Shown piece after piece: positions 45,084 to 54,047 of a stretch of 64,000 bases of DNA. The notes under the pieces are model-generated. The model was not told the DNA's origin and did no database searches. It saw nothing but the letters and a program-made list of their open reading frames with translations. Position 1 is the first letter of the stretch. Each line of letters starts with the position of its first letter. The DNA is taken from the NCBI GenBank assembly GCA_902506565.1, contig LR732703.1, positions 436,030 through 500,029 of the forward strand. Direction: 5' to 3'. The position numbers and the translations under genes were made by a program. Origin of the DNA: Burkholderiales bacterium 8X (GTDB lineage Bacteria > Pseudomonadota > Gammaproteobacteria > Burkholderiales > Burkholderiaceae_C).

Positions 45084-46019
45084 ATGTTCTCTCACAACAA
45101 GCGACTGCAATACACCGTGCGTGTGAGCGAGACCAATCCCGGTCTCGCCAACCTGATGCTCGAGCAATTCGGCGGACCGCAAGGCGAGCTGGCTGCGGCG
45201 ACGCGCTACTTCACGCAAGCCATCGGCGAGGACGATCCGGGCCGCAAGGACATGCTGTTCGACATCTCGACCGAAGAGCTGAGCCATCTCGAAGTGATCG
45301 GCACGATCGTCGCGATGCTCAACAAGGGCGCCAAGGGCCAGCTGGCCGAGGGCGTCGACAGCGAAGCCGAGATCTATCGCAAGATCACCGGCGCCGGCAA
45401 CGACAGCCACATCACGCAAGTGCTCTACGGCGGCGGCCCACCGCTCGTCAATTCGGCAGGCGTGCCATGGACGGCCGCGTACATCGACACCATCGGCGAG
45501 CCCACGGCCGACCTGCGCTCGAACATCGCCGCCGAGGCCCGCGCCAAGATCGTCTACGAGCGTCTCATCAATCTCACCGACGACCCGGGCGTGAAGGATG
45601 CGTTGACCTTTCTCATGACTCGCGAGATCGCGCACCAGAAGTCCTTCGAGAAGGCGCTCTATGCGATCGAGCCGAACTTTCCGCCGGGCAAGCTGCCGGG
45701 CAAGCCGGAATTCACGAGCGTCTACTTCAACATGTCGAAAGGCGAGGGCGATGCATTCCGCGGTCCGTGGAACCAGGGCGAACGCTGGGAGTTCGTCGAG
45801 AACCCCGAGCCGATGGCCGAGGCCGGCAGCAATTCGGGCGACTCGCCGGTGGGCATGAGCTCGACGGAAAAGGCGACGGTCGAGACCATGGCCGCACGCA
45901 CGATGTCGGATCCGCAGGCCGATCCGTTGACCGGCGCCGAGCTCGGCATGCTGGATCAGGACACCATCAACGATCCGGCCGGCACGACCGGCAAGAAGGC
46001 GCCTCCCGGTTCGTTCTGA
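45084..46019 (+). CDS. Manganese catalase
   Basis: 311 residues. The dimanganese ligands can be followed: Glu35 (GELAAAT), Glu65 and His68 (EELSH), Glu151 (EARAK) and His184 (EIAHQKS). The C-terminal 70 residues are a Pro/Thr-rich tail unlike the core. It removes hydrogen peroxide without haem. AAGGA stands before the ATG, and a terminator follows at 46033. Confidence 0.93.
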   Translation: MFSHNKRLQYTVRVSETNPGLANLMLEQFGGPQGELAAATRYFTQAIGEDDPGRKDMLFDISTEELSHLEVIGTIVAMLNKGAKGQLAEGVDSEAEIYRKITGAGNDSHITQVLYGGGPPLVNSAGVPWTAAYIDTIGEPTADLRSNIAAEARAKIVYERLINLTDDPGVKDALTFLMTREIAHQKSFEKALYAIEPNFPPGKLPGKPEFTSVYFNMSKGEGDAFRGPWNQGERWEFVENPEPMAEAGSNSGDSPVGMSSTEKATVETMAARTMSDPQADPLTGAELGMLDQDTINDPAGTTGKKAPPGSF

Positions 46020-46032
46020 GTGGGAGTCGAAG

Positions 46033-46061
46033 AGGCTCGGCCATCGGTCGAGCCTATTTTC
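46033..46061 (+). terminator. Intrinsic terminator after the catalase gene
   Basis: AGGCTCG (46033-46039) pairs with CGAGCCT (46049-46055), and three more inner pairs (one G-U) give a stem of 10 with an ATC loop. ATTTTCTT follows. Confidence 0.75.
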
Positions 46062-46158
46062 TTCGCGCCCGAATTCGCGTGATCCGGGCGCCAGGTGCAA
46101 GCTGTAGCAGACTCGGGCAGGACACGGCCCTTCTGCGATCAGCCACCTGGAGACACTC

Positions 46159-47247
46159 ATGCGATTCGACCGGAGCGCCTTGCGCCCCTCCATTGCCGGC
46201 ACGTGGGCGAAGGTCGCCACGAACATCGTTTCTGCATGGCTGTGCGGCTCATTGCTGATCGCGGTGTCGGGTTGCACGACACCCGCCGGCGTATCCCGCA
46301 ATTCCCTCCAGCCAGTCGAGCACATCGACAAGACCGGCATGGCCTTCGTCCAGATCCCGGCGGGTGGTTTCCTCATGGGCAGCGTCGAAGACGTGCAGAC
46401 ACTCGCGCGAGACTTCCCGCAGTACGACACCAGCCGCTTCGAGAAGCTCGGCGACGAAGGGCCGGTGCATCGTGTGCGCATCACCCGGCCGTTCTGGATG
46501 GGGCGGCACGAGGTCACGGTCGCGGAGTTCGGGCGATTCGTCGCGGCCACCGGCTACGTGCCGGAGTCGATCGCGGACGGCACCGGCGGCTATGGCTTCA
46601 ATCCGCGCTACGACCCGGCCACGTCGCCTCGCGGCGATGCGTTCGAGGGGCGCGATCCCAGGTATTCCTGGCGCAACCCGGGCTTCGCCCAGGGCCCGGA
46701 CCATCCGGTGGTCAATGTCACCTTCGCCGATGCGACCGCCATGGCACGCTGGCTGAGCGGCATCGAAGGCGTGACCTATCGCCTTCCGACCGAAGCCGAG
46801 TGGGAATACGCGGCGCGAGCCGGGAGCCGCACCCGGTTCAACACAGGAGACGATCCGAAGAGCTTGCGCGGCTCGGCGAATATCTTCCATCGCGACTCGG
46901 CCGTGAATTGGCCGCAATGGCAGGTCTACGCGATGGCCGAAGGCGACGGTCATCCCTTCACCTCGCCGGTCGAGAGCTTCGCGCCGAATGCCTTCGGCTT
47001 GTACGACATGCACGGCAATGCCTGGGAGTGGTGTTCGGATTGGCATGACGACGCCTACTACGCCATTTCGCCGGTCGATGACCCCACCGGTCCGCCGCAA
47101 GGCAGCGTCAAGGTCCGGCGCGGCGGCTCCTGGCATACCTGGGCTTTCTACGCGCGCTCGGCTTTCAGAAACTGGAATACGCCGGAGACGCGCTATCCGC
47201 TGCTGGGGTTTCGGCTGGTTCGCGAAGCTGCTGCCGACAAATGGTGA
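46159..47247 (+). CDS. Formylglycine-generating-enzyme-like (SUMF1) lipoprotein
   Basis: 362 residues with a lipobox VSGC. The FGE-sulfatase fold is plain: FVQIPAGGFLMGS, LPTEAEWEYAARAGS, HGNAWEWCSDW and GFRLVRE. The catalytic cysteines of aerobic FGEs, expected after RGGSW, are absent, since this stretch reads RGGSWHTWAFYARSAF. The protein is therefore likely not a sulfatase activator, but a related membrane-anchored binding or regulatory protein. Confidence 0.85.
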   Translation: MRFDRSALRPSIAGTWAKVATNIVSAWLCGSLLIAVSGCTTPAGVSRNSLQPVEHIDKTGMAFVQIPAGGFLMGSVEDVQTLARDFPQYDTSRFEKLGDEGPVHRVRITRPFWMGRHEVTVAEFGRFVAATGYVPESIADGTGGYGFNPRYDPATSPRGDAFEGRDPRYSWRNPGFAQGPDHPVVNVTFADATAMARWLSGIEGVTYRLPTEAEWEYAARAGSRTRFNTGDDPKSLRGSANIFHRDSAVNWPQWQVYAMAEGDGHPFTSPVESFAPNAFGLYDMHGNAWEWCSDWHDDAYYAISPVDDPTGPPQGSVKVRRGGSWHTWAFYARSAFRNWNTPETRYPLLGFRLVREAAADKW

Positions 47248-47314
47248 CGTGGCAAAAGTAGATCGGCTGCGGAGCATCCCGTAGCGTTATTTCCACGAGG
47301 ACACGAAGTTCCGG

Positions 47315-47608
47315 TCAATCAGAAAAATCGTGAGAGCCGACGTCGCGCCGGCTGTTCAACACACGTTCGACTCTGACCATCGAGCGAACAACCCGAAAGA
47401 AAAGGATGTAGCGCCGATACCTGCACATTCGAAGGTCTGGCGCAAGCTCTTCGCGCAGCGCATAGCCGTTCGGCATTCGGGCGATGATCTCGGCTTGGTC
47501 GATGAGCTCGTTGACGAAGGTTCTTGCGCGGACCGGGTTGTCCTGCGCGATGTAGTCGCCGATCTCCTGCAGATCTGCTATCGCCAGCGGCGAAAACTCA
47601 GTCTGCAC
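47315..47608 (-). CDS. ParE/RelE-family toxin
   Basis: 97 residues. The fold is recognised by FSPLAIADLQEIGDYIAQDN, then RARTFVNELI and YRRYILFFRVV. Whether the target is gyrase (ParE) or mRNA (RelE) cannot be told. The gene overlaps the antitoxin gene by 11 bp, as is usual for such pairs. Confidence 0.88.
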   Translation of the reverse strand: MQTEFSPLAIADLQEIGDYIAQDNPVRARTFVNELIDQAEIIARMPNGYALREELAPDLRMCRYRRYILFFRVVRSMVRVERVLNSRRDVGSHDFSD

Positions 47609-47876
47609 GGGGCGGCGAGCCTTTGTGCTTCTTGTCCTGGTAGCGAGCGTTCAGGGTTGCTCGAACCTCAAGAAGAGGGCGCCCTGGGCCGCTGTCGATT
47701 CCGGCTTGTATGTCGCCGCGCAGCGCTTCGAGCTTGGCCTGCTTCAATGCAGCTTGTTCTTCAAGGAGTCGAAGGCCATCCCGGATAACCTCGCTCGCGC
47801 TCTGGTAGCGGCCGGATTCGAGCTGCTGGCGGACAAACCCTTCGAAGTGACTTCCAATGACGTAGCTTGATGGCAT
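47598..47876 (-). CDS. ParD-family antitoxin
   Basis: 92 residues: an N-terminal ribbon-helix-helix of the ParD/CC2985 type (FVRQQLESGRYQSASEVIRD) and a charged C-terminal tail that would cover the toxin. It is encoded ahead of the toxin on the same message and probably represses the pair. Confidence 0.88.
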   Translation of the reverse strand: MPSSYVIGSHFEGFVRQQLESGRYQSASEVIRDGLRLLEEQAALKQAKLEALRGDIQAGIDSGPGRPLLEVRATLNARYQDKKHKGSPPRAD

Positions 47877-48015
47877 GACAGACCTCTTGCTGCAGGCTAT
47901 CAAAGATTGATAGGCGGTGCAACTCGCAAGATGAGCTTCCGAGAGACCACCACGCCTCGCGCAGGTTCGCGGATTGCTGCAAGATTGCTGCCTCCCATTT
48001 TTCGAGATCGACGCC

Positions 48016-48762
48016 ATGTCCACCCTCAGCTCCAGAGAAGGCCAACCCGTTCCAGAGGTCAACTTCCGCTATCGCGAAAACGGCGAGTGGAAGGAAATCG
48101 ACAGCCACAAGCTCTTCGACAACCGCACCGTCGCGGTGTTCTCCCTGCCCGGGGCCTTCACGCCGACCTGCTCCAGCACCCACCTGCCGCGCTACAACGA
48201 ACTTGCGCCTTCGTTCAAGGAAAACGGCGTCGACCAGGTCGTCTGCATCTCGGTCAACGACCCGTTCGTGATGGAAGAGTGGGTGAAGAGCCAGGAGTGC
48301 AACAACGTCTTCGTGCTGCCGGACGGCAATGGGGCCTTCACCGAGCAGATGGGCATGCTGGTCGACAAGAGCGACCTCAATTTCGGCAAGCGTTCCTGGC
48401 GCTACTCGATGCTGGTGCGGGACGGCATCATCGAAAAGATGTTCATCGAGCCGCAAAAGGAAGGCGATCCGTTCGAGGTGTCCGATGCCGACACGCTGCT
48501 GCACTACATCAACCGCGATGCCAAGGAGCCGGACCAGATCGCGCTCCTCACGCGCCAGGGCTGCCAGTTCTGCACCAAGGCCAAGAAGCTGCTCGACGAA
48601 GCCGGCATCACCTATGCCGAGGTCGACCTGCCGCACACGGTTCGAACCCGCGCACTCGGCGCGATCGCCAAGGCCAAGACGGTGCCGCAGCTCTTCGTCA
48701 ACGGCGAGCTGATCGGCGGCAGCGATGCGGTCGAAGCCTGGGTTTCCGAGCGCAAGCGCTGA
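48016..48762 (+). CDS. Peroxiredoxin-glutaredoxin fusion protein
   Basis: 248 residues. The N-terminal Prx5-type domain has the peroxidatic Cys52 in FTPTCSSTHLP. The C-terminal glutaredoxin (about 170-248) has Cys183-x-x-Cys186 (GCQFC) and TVPQLFVNG. These fusions use glutathione to reduce hydrogen and alkyl peroxides without separate reductants. The gene's neighbours, including the manganese catalase, are also peroxide-related. Confidence 0.94.
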   Translation: MSTLSSREGQPVPEVNFRYRENGEWKEIDSHKLFDNRTVAVFSLPGAFTPTCSSTHLPRYNELAPSFKENGVDQVVCISVNDPFVMEEWVKSQECNNVFVLPDGNGAFTEQMGMLVDKSDLNFGKRSWRYSMLVRDGIIEKMFIEPQKEGDPFEVSDADTLLHYINRDAKEPDQIALLTRQGCQFCTKAKKLLDEAGITYAEVDLPHTVRTRALGAIAKAKTVPQLFVNGELIGGSDAVEAWVSERKR

Positions 48763-48763
48763 G

Positions 48764-49879
48764 TTGGCGACCGGCAAGAGTTCTTCTGAGCCCGCGATTG
48801 GCAATGGCGACGAGTTCGCGCCGATCCGGCCGATGCTCGCCAAGATCGCGGACAGCCTGCCGCCCGCGGGCGAAGTGCTCTACGAGCCGAAGTGGGACGG
48901 CTTCCGGGCGCTGGTGTTCGCAGGTTCGGACGGCGTCCTGATCCAGAGCCGCGACACCAAGCCGCTCGATCGTTATTTTCCGGAGCTGCACGCGTTCTTC
49001 GAAGAGGCGCTGCCCGCGGGCTGCGTGCTCGATGGCGAGATCGTGATCGCGACGCCGCAAGGCCTCGACTTCGATGCGCTGCAGCAGCGGATTCATCCGG
49101 CGGCATCGCGCATCGCCCGCCTGTCGAGCGAGACGCCGGCCTCCTTCGTGGCGTTCGACCTGCTCCGGCTCGACGGCCGCGACCTGACCGGCCTGCCGCA
49201 GTCCGAACGGCGATTGCTGCTCGAGGCGCTGCTCGCGGAGGCCGAGCCGCCGCTCCACCTCACGCCGATGACGACCGATCGCGAGTTGGCGCTCCGCTGG
49301 CTCGCGGAGTTCGAAGGTGCCGGGCTCGATGGCGTGATGGCCAAGCCGGCCGACGGGCTCTACCTGCCCGGTCAACGCGCGATGTCGAAGATCAAGCACG
49401 CGCGCACCGCGGATTGCGTGCTGGCGGGCTTTCGGTGGCACAAGAGCGGCGGCGGAAGGGTCGGTTCGCTGCTGCTCGGCCTGTATGACGACGACGGCGT
49501 GCTGCAGCATGCGGGCGTGACCTCGTCGTTCGACATGGCGACGCGCGAGGCGCTGGCGGCAGAGCTGGCGCCGCTGCGGGCGGACGCCATCGAGAACCAT
49601 CCATGGGCCGGCTGGGCGGCACCGACCGGCGCCGATCCGGAGCGAATGCCCGGCGCGCGCAGTCGCTGGAGCGGCGGCAAGGACCTGGCGTGGGAGCCGC
49701 TTCGGCCGGAGCGGGTGTGCGAGGTGAAGTACGACCACCTGCAAGGCAACCGCTTTCGGCATGCGACCACTTTCCTGCGGTGGCGCTTCGACAAGCCGCC
49801 GGCGGATTGCCGATACGACCAGCTGGAGGTCACGCCGCCGTTCGAGCTGGCGCGGGTTTTCTCGCCGGACAACGGCTAG
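48764..49879 (+). CDS. ATP-dependent DNA ligase, LigC-like
   Basis: 371 residues, a small ligase with the nucleotidyltransferase motif EPKWDGFRAL (Lys43) and motifs LDGEIVI, DLLRLDGRDL, DGVMAKPA and the OB-fold end. This is the form that acts in bacterial base-excision or end-joining repair without a Ku-LigD partner. The TTG at 48764 directly follows the Prx-Grx stop; an ATG at 48725 would overlap that gene by 38 bp. The motif spacing favours the TTG. Confidence 0.85.
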   Translation: MATGKSSSEPAIGNGDEFAPIRPMLAKIADSLPPAGEVLYEPKWDGFRALVFAGSDGVLIQSRDTKPLDRYFPELHAFFEEALPAGCVLDGEIVIATPQGLDFDALQQRIHPAASRIARLSSETPASFVAFDLLRLDGRDLTGLPQSERRLLLEALLAEAEPPLHLTPMTTDRELALRWLAEFEGAGLDGVMAKPADGLYLPGQRAMSKIKHARTADCVLAGFRWHKSGGGRVGSLLLGLYDDDGVLQHAGVTSSFDMATREALAAELAPLRADAIENHPWAGWAAPTGADPERMPGARSRWSGGKDLAWEPLRPERVCEVKYDHLQGNRFRHATTFLRWRFDKPPADCRYDQLEVTPPFELARVFSPDNG

Positions 49880-49940
49880 AGAGCGGTTCTGGAACGGCGA
49901 GGCCGTCGACCGGGACGCTACTGGCCGTCGCGAGCTTCGG

Positions 49941-50285
49941 CTAGTTCAAGGACGTGAGCGGATCGGCCTCGTCGAGATCCACGATCAGCGGCGTGCTGCC
50001 GTTCCAAGGCTGCGCACCCAGCCGGGATCGCACCAGCGCTCGGCAACGCTCCCGAAGGCGAGCGTTCGCCGGCGGTTTGGCGTGTGCCAGCACATCCACC
50101 ACGCGCGGCGCGAAGCGCACCACGCAAGCCGGCCGCAACCCTCGATCGCTGGTGGGCGATACCCAGCCGATCAGCACCCGGCAGCCGCCGTCCCACGCGA
50201 ATGCGGCGCCCGGGGCCAGCATGTCCTGGAGCGAGGCACGCGCCCATTCGTCGAGGGCCAGGGGTTGCGGCTGGGGGGTGGACAT
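49941..50285 (-). CDS. Hypothetical protein
   Basis: 114 residues with no membrane segment or recognisable motif. A Gly-Trp strand pair (WDGGCRVLIGWVSP) and a basic helix (ARLRERCRALVRSRLG) are the visible features. It converges on the ligase gene. I do not recognise the family. Confidence 0.6.
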   Translation of the reverse strand: MSTPQPQPLALDEWARASLQDMLAPGAAFAWDGGCRVLIGWVSPTSDRGLRPACVVRFAPRVVDVLAHAKPPANARLRERCRALVRSRLGAQPWNGSTPLIVDLDEADPLTSLN

Positions 50286-50434
50286 CTTGCATCCTCTGCG
50301 GCTGGTTTGTAGTACTTTATAGTTCACCAGACAGCCGGATGAAGTGGTGCGAACCCTGAGATCGGCCCAACAAGGGCGCCATCCGGGCGTTTGTCACATT
50401 CGGCGCCGGCAACGATCACGGCACGCTCGGCGGA

Positions 50435-50686
50435 ATGCCGATCCGCGAACTTTTGCCGGCCGGCGACCGCGCATTGGCCCGATCATTGGGCATGCTCAAA
50501 GCTGCCGCCCTGTTGTTGACGCCACTCGTGACGGTGGGCCTTTTCGTCGCGTTCGGCTGGCCGGTGCTGGTCTTCTTCGGCGTCTTCCTGGTGCTGGTGC
50601 TGGTTTCGAGCCGCGAGGTCGGAACCTTCGATCCGCGCGAAGGCGAGCGCGACTACAGCGTCACGACCCGCTTCACGCGGTTCTGA
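50435..50686 (+). CDS. Small membrane protein
   Basis: 83 residues with two closely spaced membrane spans (ALLLTPLVTVGLFVAF and VLVFFGVFLVLVLVSS), a charged N-terminus and a basic C-terminus. Nothing more can be said about its task. The ATG is not preceded by a strong ribosome site. Confidence 0.55.
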   Translation: MPIRELLPAGDRALARSLGMLKAAALLLTPLVTVGLFVAFGWPVLVFFGVFLVLVLVSSREVGTFDPREGERDYSVTTRFTRF

Positions 50687-50724
50687 GCGTCCGCGCCCGG
50701 CATTCGCGAATCAGCCTTTGCGAT

Positions 50725-51327
50725 TCAGCCTCCGCGATTCAGCCCACGCACGAATTCATCCACGCTCGACGACATCTGGTCCATGGGCGGCACTTCGCCG
50801 TTCGGCGTGAAGTGATCCACCAGGTTCGGCAGCAGTTCGCTCAGGCCGCTGCGCGCATCCTCGGTGCTGACGCCGGCCTGCTGCGCGATGCGCGACACCT
50901 GCTCTTCGCCGAAGACCTGATCGAGCGCTTCCGGCGGCAAGGCTTCGTTCGGCCCGGTGCCGACCCATGAGTTGGCTTGCGAGCCATAGCCGCTGCGGGT
51001 GAATTGCTCGATCAGTGCGCCGAGTCCGCCCATGCCGCCCAGCCCGCCTGCCAGGCCTCCGAGCCCGCCCAGGCCGCCGAGCCCGCCCATACCACCGAGA
51101 CCACCGAGACCACCGAGACCACCGAGACCTCCGCCTGCGTCGTTCTCGCCGAGGCCGGCACGTTGATCGGTTTCATTGCCGCCGCGGCGCTGATTCAGGA
51201 GGCCGAGCACCACCGGCAACAAGGCCATCAGCACGCCGCCACCGATGCCGCCCCTGCCGCCGTGCGATGGCGGCTGCTGCGACCCGCCGCTCGTCAAGCC
51301 ACCCAAGATCTGATCCAGCAAGCCCAT
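50725..51327 (-). CDS. YidB-like (DUF937) protein with Gly-Leu repeats
   Basis: 200 residues. The family N-terminus is MGLLDQILGGLTSGG, and the C-terminal half carries the helical pattern seen in YidB (LPPEALDQVFGEEQVSRIAQ). Between them lies a low-complexity run of GGL triplets, partly coded by a 9-bp tandem repeat. The role of YidB is not known. Confidence 0.8.
   Translation of the reverse strand: MGLLDQILGGLTSGGSQQPPSHGGRGGIGGGVLMALLPVVLGLLNQRRGGNETDQRAGLGENDAGGGLGGLGGLGGLGGMGGLGGLGGLGGLAGGLGGMGGLGALIEQFTRSGYGSQANSWVGTGPNEALPPEALDQVFGEEQVSRIAQQAGVSTEDARSGLSELLPNLVDHFTPNGEVPPMDQMSSSVDEFVRGLNRGG
51091..51126 (-). repeat. 9-bp tandem repeat within the YidB-like gene
   Basis: Four perfect copies of ACCACCGAG run head to tail (on the + strand), with degenerate copies on both sides. 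The unit is a multiple of three, so length changes would keep the frame and alter the GGL run. Confidence 0.85.
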
Positions 51328-51557
51328 GTCGTACTCCTTGTGAAGAAAGCCGGCGCCGTGTCGGGCGCGACCCGTGAATATGCGCCCATATGAAGGCCGT
51401 GTGAACTCGACGCTGGACATTCCTACGCGGGCGGCGGTCGGTACCTGACAGCTCTGCCTTGGTGCCGCACCCAGTCTGAGCTTTCGATGGGGCCAGTTGC
51501 GCGATCACGCGCAGCGAGTCCCGACCCGAACCCATTCGATATCCACTCAAGGAAACC

Positions 51558-51983
51558 ATGAAGAAGACAGCGTTCATCGCATTCGCCCTCACCCTCGCCG
51601 CTGCCGCGGCCACCGCGCAAACCACGGTCGCACCGGCGTCCGGCAATGTGGGCGGCCAGGCCAGCACCCAAAGCACCACCGGCGTGCCCAACCCGACGCA
51701 GCGCCCCGATGGCACCATGCCAGCGGCTCGGGCCGACGTGAAGAGCGGGGCCAGGATGGAAGCCCACGATCCGAAGACCTCGATGGTTCCGAAGGGCCAG
51801 GCCAGCACGGTCGTGAACGGACAGCCGAACGCGACGCCTCCGGTCGGCGGCGTCTCGCGCGCCGAGGTCAAGGCCGAGACCCGCCAGGCCGCTGCCGCCA
51901 GCCGGACCGGCCCCGGCGAGAAGCCGGCCGTGCCCACCAACCCGCAAGGTCCGGCAGGTGCCGTGATGGGCACGCCCAAGTAA
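51558..51983 (+). CDS. Secreted low-complexity protein
   Basis: 141 residues with a clear Sec signal peptide (KKTAFIAFALTLAAAAATAQ). The mature part is rich in Ala, Thr, Pro and Gly, with no regular repeat and no known fold, so it is likely extended and disordered in the periplasm. A terminator follows at 52008. Confidence 0.75.
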   Translation: MKKTAFIAFALTLAAAAATAQTTVAPASGNVGGQASTQSTTGVPNPTQRPDGTMPAARADVKSGARMEAHDPKTSMVPKGQASTVVNGQPNATPPVGGVSRAEVKAETRQAAAASRTGPGEKPAVPTNPQGPAGAVMGTPK

Positions 51984-52007
51984 TACCGGCGTCGACTCGA
52001 CCAGCGA

Positions 52008-52034
52008 AGGGCGGCCCTGTGGCCGCCCTTTTTT
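52008..52034 (+). terminator. Intrinsic terminator
   Basis: AGGGCGGCC (52008-52016) and GGCCGCCCT (52021-52029) form an exact 9-bp stem with a CTGT loop, and a run of six T follows directly. It ends the message of the secreted protein gene. Confidence 0.92.
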
Positions 52035-52124
52035 CTGATGCGTAGCGATCTTGGGATTGCATGGCGCGCTGGGCCGCCGCGAGGGCGCCGCATAAACTGG
52101 CCTTCCAACAAAAAGGAGACCTGC

Positions 52125-53378
52125 ATGCTTCGCTTTCACGCGCCTTTGCGCATCCTCGCCATTTCGCTGGCCACGGCCGCCGCCGGCTTCTCGGCGCTCG
52201 GTCCGGTTCCGGCCGCAGCGCAGCCCCGCATCTCGGACAACGTCGTGAAGATCGGCGTGCTGACCGATCTGTCCGGCGTCTCGAGCGACAACGCGGGCAA
52301 GGGCTCGATCGTCGCGGCGCAGCTCGCCATCGACGAATTCTCGAAAGACCGCAAGGTGCTCGGCATGCCGATCGAGCTGGTCTCCGCCGACTCGCAGGGC
52401 AAGACCGACATCGGTGCCACCAAGGCGCGCGAGTGGTACGACCAGAACGGGGTCGACATGATCACCGACCTGACTTACTCGAATGTCGCGCTGGCGGTGA
52501 TCCGCATCGCCGACGAGAAGAAGAAGTTCGCGATGGTGACCGGCGCCGGCGCATCCACCATCAGCGACGACCAGTGCACCGCCCACAGCGTTCACTGGAT
52601 GTACGACACCTACGCGCTTGCCAACAGCACGGTGCCGGCGTTGATCAAGAAGGGCATGAACAGCTGGTACTTCATCACCGCGGACTACGCCTTCGGCAAT
52701 GCGCTCGAAAAGGATGCGACCGCGATCATCCTCAAGTCGGGTGGCAAGGTGCTCGGCTCGTCGCGCCATCCGCTCAATTCGTCGGATCAATCGTCCTATC
52801 TTCTCAAGGCGCAGGACTCGGGCGCCCAGGTCATCGCCCTGGCCAATTCGGGACTCGACACGCTCAACACGGTCAAGCAGGCGGCGCAGTTCGCGATGGT
52901 GCGCGGCGGCAAGCAGACCTTCACGCCGCTGCTGTCGCTCATCACCGAGATCCATGGCATGGGTCTCGCGAACGCGCAGGGCATGATCCTGACCAACGGC
53001 TTCTACTGGGACTTCGACGAGCGTTCGCGCGCCTTCGGCCAGCGCTTTTTCGCGGTCCACAAGAAGATGCCGACCATGATGCAGGCGGCGGTCTACTCGG
53101 CGACGCTCAGCTACCTGAAGGCGATCGAAGCCACCGGCACCGACGACTCCGACACCGTCATCGCCAGGCTGCGCGCCACCCGGCTGGACGATGCCGTGAT
53201 TCGCAACGGCCAGTTGCGAGCCGACGGCAAGATGGTGCACGACATGATGCTGGTGCAGGTGAAGACGCCGGCCGAATCCAAGGGCCCGTGGGATCTGTAC
53301 AAGGTGCTCGAGACCCTGCCGGGCGACAAGGCCTTTGCGCCACTCGCCGATTCCAAGTGTCCGCTGGTCAAGCGCTGA
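52125..53378 (+). CDS. Branched-chain amino acid-type ABC substrate-binding protein (orphan)
   Basis: 417 residues with a Sec signal peptide (ending AAAQ). The family-5/6 binding fold is shown by VVKIGVLTDLSGVSSDNAGKG, VDMITDLTYSNVALAV and the LVKR end. Members bind leucine-type amino acids, amides or aromatic acids. No permease or ATPase gene is near, so it must share a transporter encoded elsewhere. AAAGGAG lies before the ATG. Confidence 0.9.
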   Translation: MLRFHAPLRILAISLATAAAGFSALGPVPAAAQPRISDNVVKIGVLTDLSGVSSDNAGKGSIVAAQLAIDEFSKDRKVLGMPIELVSADSQGKTDIGATKAREWYDQNGVDMITDLTYSNVALAVIRIADEKKKFAMVTGAGASTISDDQCTAHSVHWMYDTYALANSTVPALIKKGMNSWYFITADYAFGNALEKDATAIILKSGGKVLGSSRHPLNSSDQSSYLLKAQDSGAQVIALANSGLDTLNTVKQAAQFAMVRGGKQTFTPLLSLITEIHGMGLANAQGMILTNGFYWDFDERSRAFGQRFFAVHKKMPTMMQAAVYSATLSYLKAIEATGTDDSDTVIARLRATRLDDAVIRNGQLRADGKMVHDMMLVQVKTPAESKGPWDLYKVLETLPGDKAFAPLADSKCPLVKR

Positions 53379-53516
53379 CGGGTGCTGCGGGCGGTGCCGA
53401 AGCCGCACCGCGTCCGCAGCCGGGTCCCTCCGGCGCCAGCCCGCGGTCGCGCGTTCGAAAAGCCCAATTGCGGCAGTCGAAGACGAGTCTCGAGAAGACT
53501 CGCCGTGCTGCCGCGC

Positions 53517-54047
53517 TTATTGATGGACTGCCAGATCCTCGAGCGATTTACCGTTGGCCAACAGGTCTTTGAGCCATGCGGGCTTCGGTCCCATGCCGGC
53601 CCATTGCTTTCCGCTTTCGGAGTCTCGATAAGAAACGCGCGCCTGGCGCTTCGGCTTTTGTTTGGTCCTGGATGAAGTGCCCGCCTTCGGAGTGGCGGCG
53701 GATTTGCGTGCGCCGCCGCGGCCGCGACTCATCCGGAATTCATCCGGCGACCGGCCGGCTTCGATGGCGGCACGAAGCCATGCAGGACGTGGACCTCTTC
53801 CGCCCCAGGTGTTGCCGTTCTCGTCCGCAAACGCCGCCCCGGCGGCACGCTTCGAGGTGGCCCCGGACTTGGGCGCGGCGCTCCTGCCGCTGGAACCGAA
53901 GCCGAGCTGTTCCGCGGTGAGGCCGTATTCCTTGATGGCCATCTTGATGCGATCGACGACTCCGCCGATCTCCCTGGTGCGAAGTTGCTCGGCTTCTTTC
54001 TGCAACTCCTCGATTTGCTTCTTGATCTGCTGGAACGTCTTCGCCAT
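53517..54047 (-). CDS. H-NS histone-family protein with two DNA-binding motifs
   Basis: 176 residues. The N-terminal coiled coil (about 1-50, QIEELQKEAEQLRTREIGGV) forms the H-NS dimer. Two copies of the C-terminal minor-groove motif follow: WGGRGPRPAWL at 81-91 and WAGMGPKPAWL at 149-159, each with its following helix (AIEAGRSPDEF and LLANGKSLEDL), joined by a basic linker. Most family members have one copy. The second copy lacks the core Arg (GMG for GRG). Confidence 0.9.
   Translation of the reverse strand: MAKTFQQIKKQIEELQKEAEQLRTREIGGVVDRIKMAIKEYGLTAEQLGFGSSGRSAAPKSGATSKRAAGAAFADENGNTWGGRGPRPAWLRAAIEAGRSPDEFRMSRGRGGARKSAATPKAGTSSRTKQKPKRQARVSYRDSESGKQWAGMGPKPAWLKDLLANGKSLEDLAVHQ

Noticed and set aside
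51091..51126. Possible CRISPR-like array
   Set aside because: The 9-bp unit repeats without spacers and lies within a coding frame.
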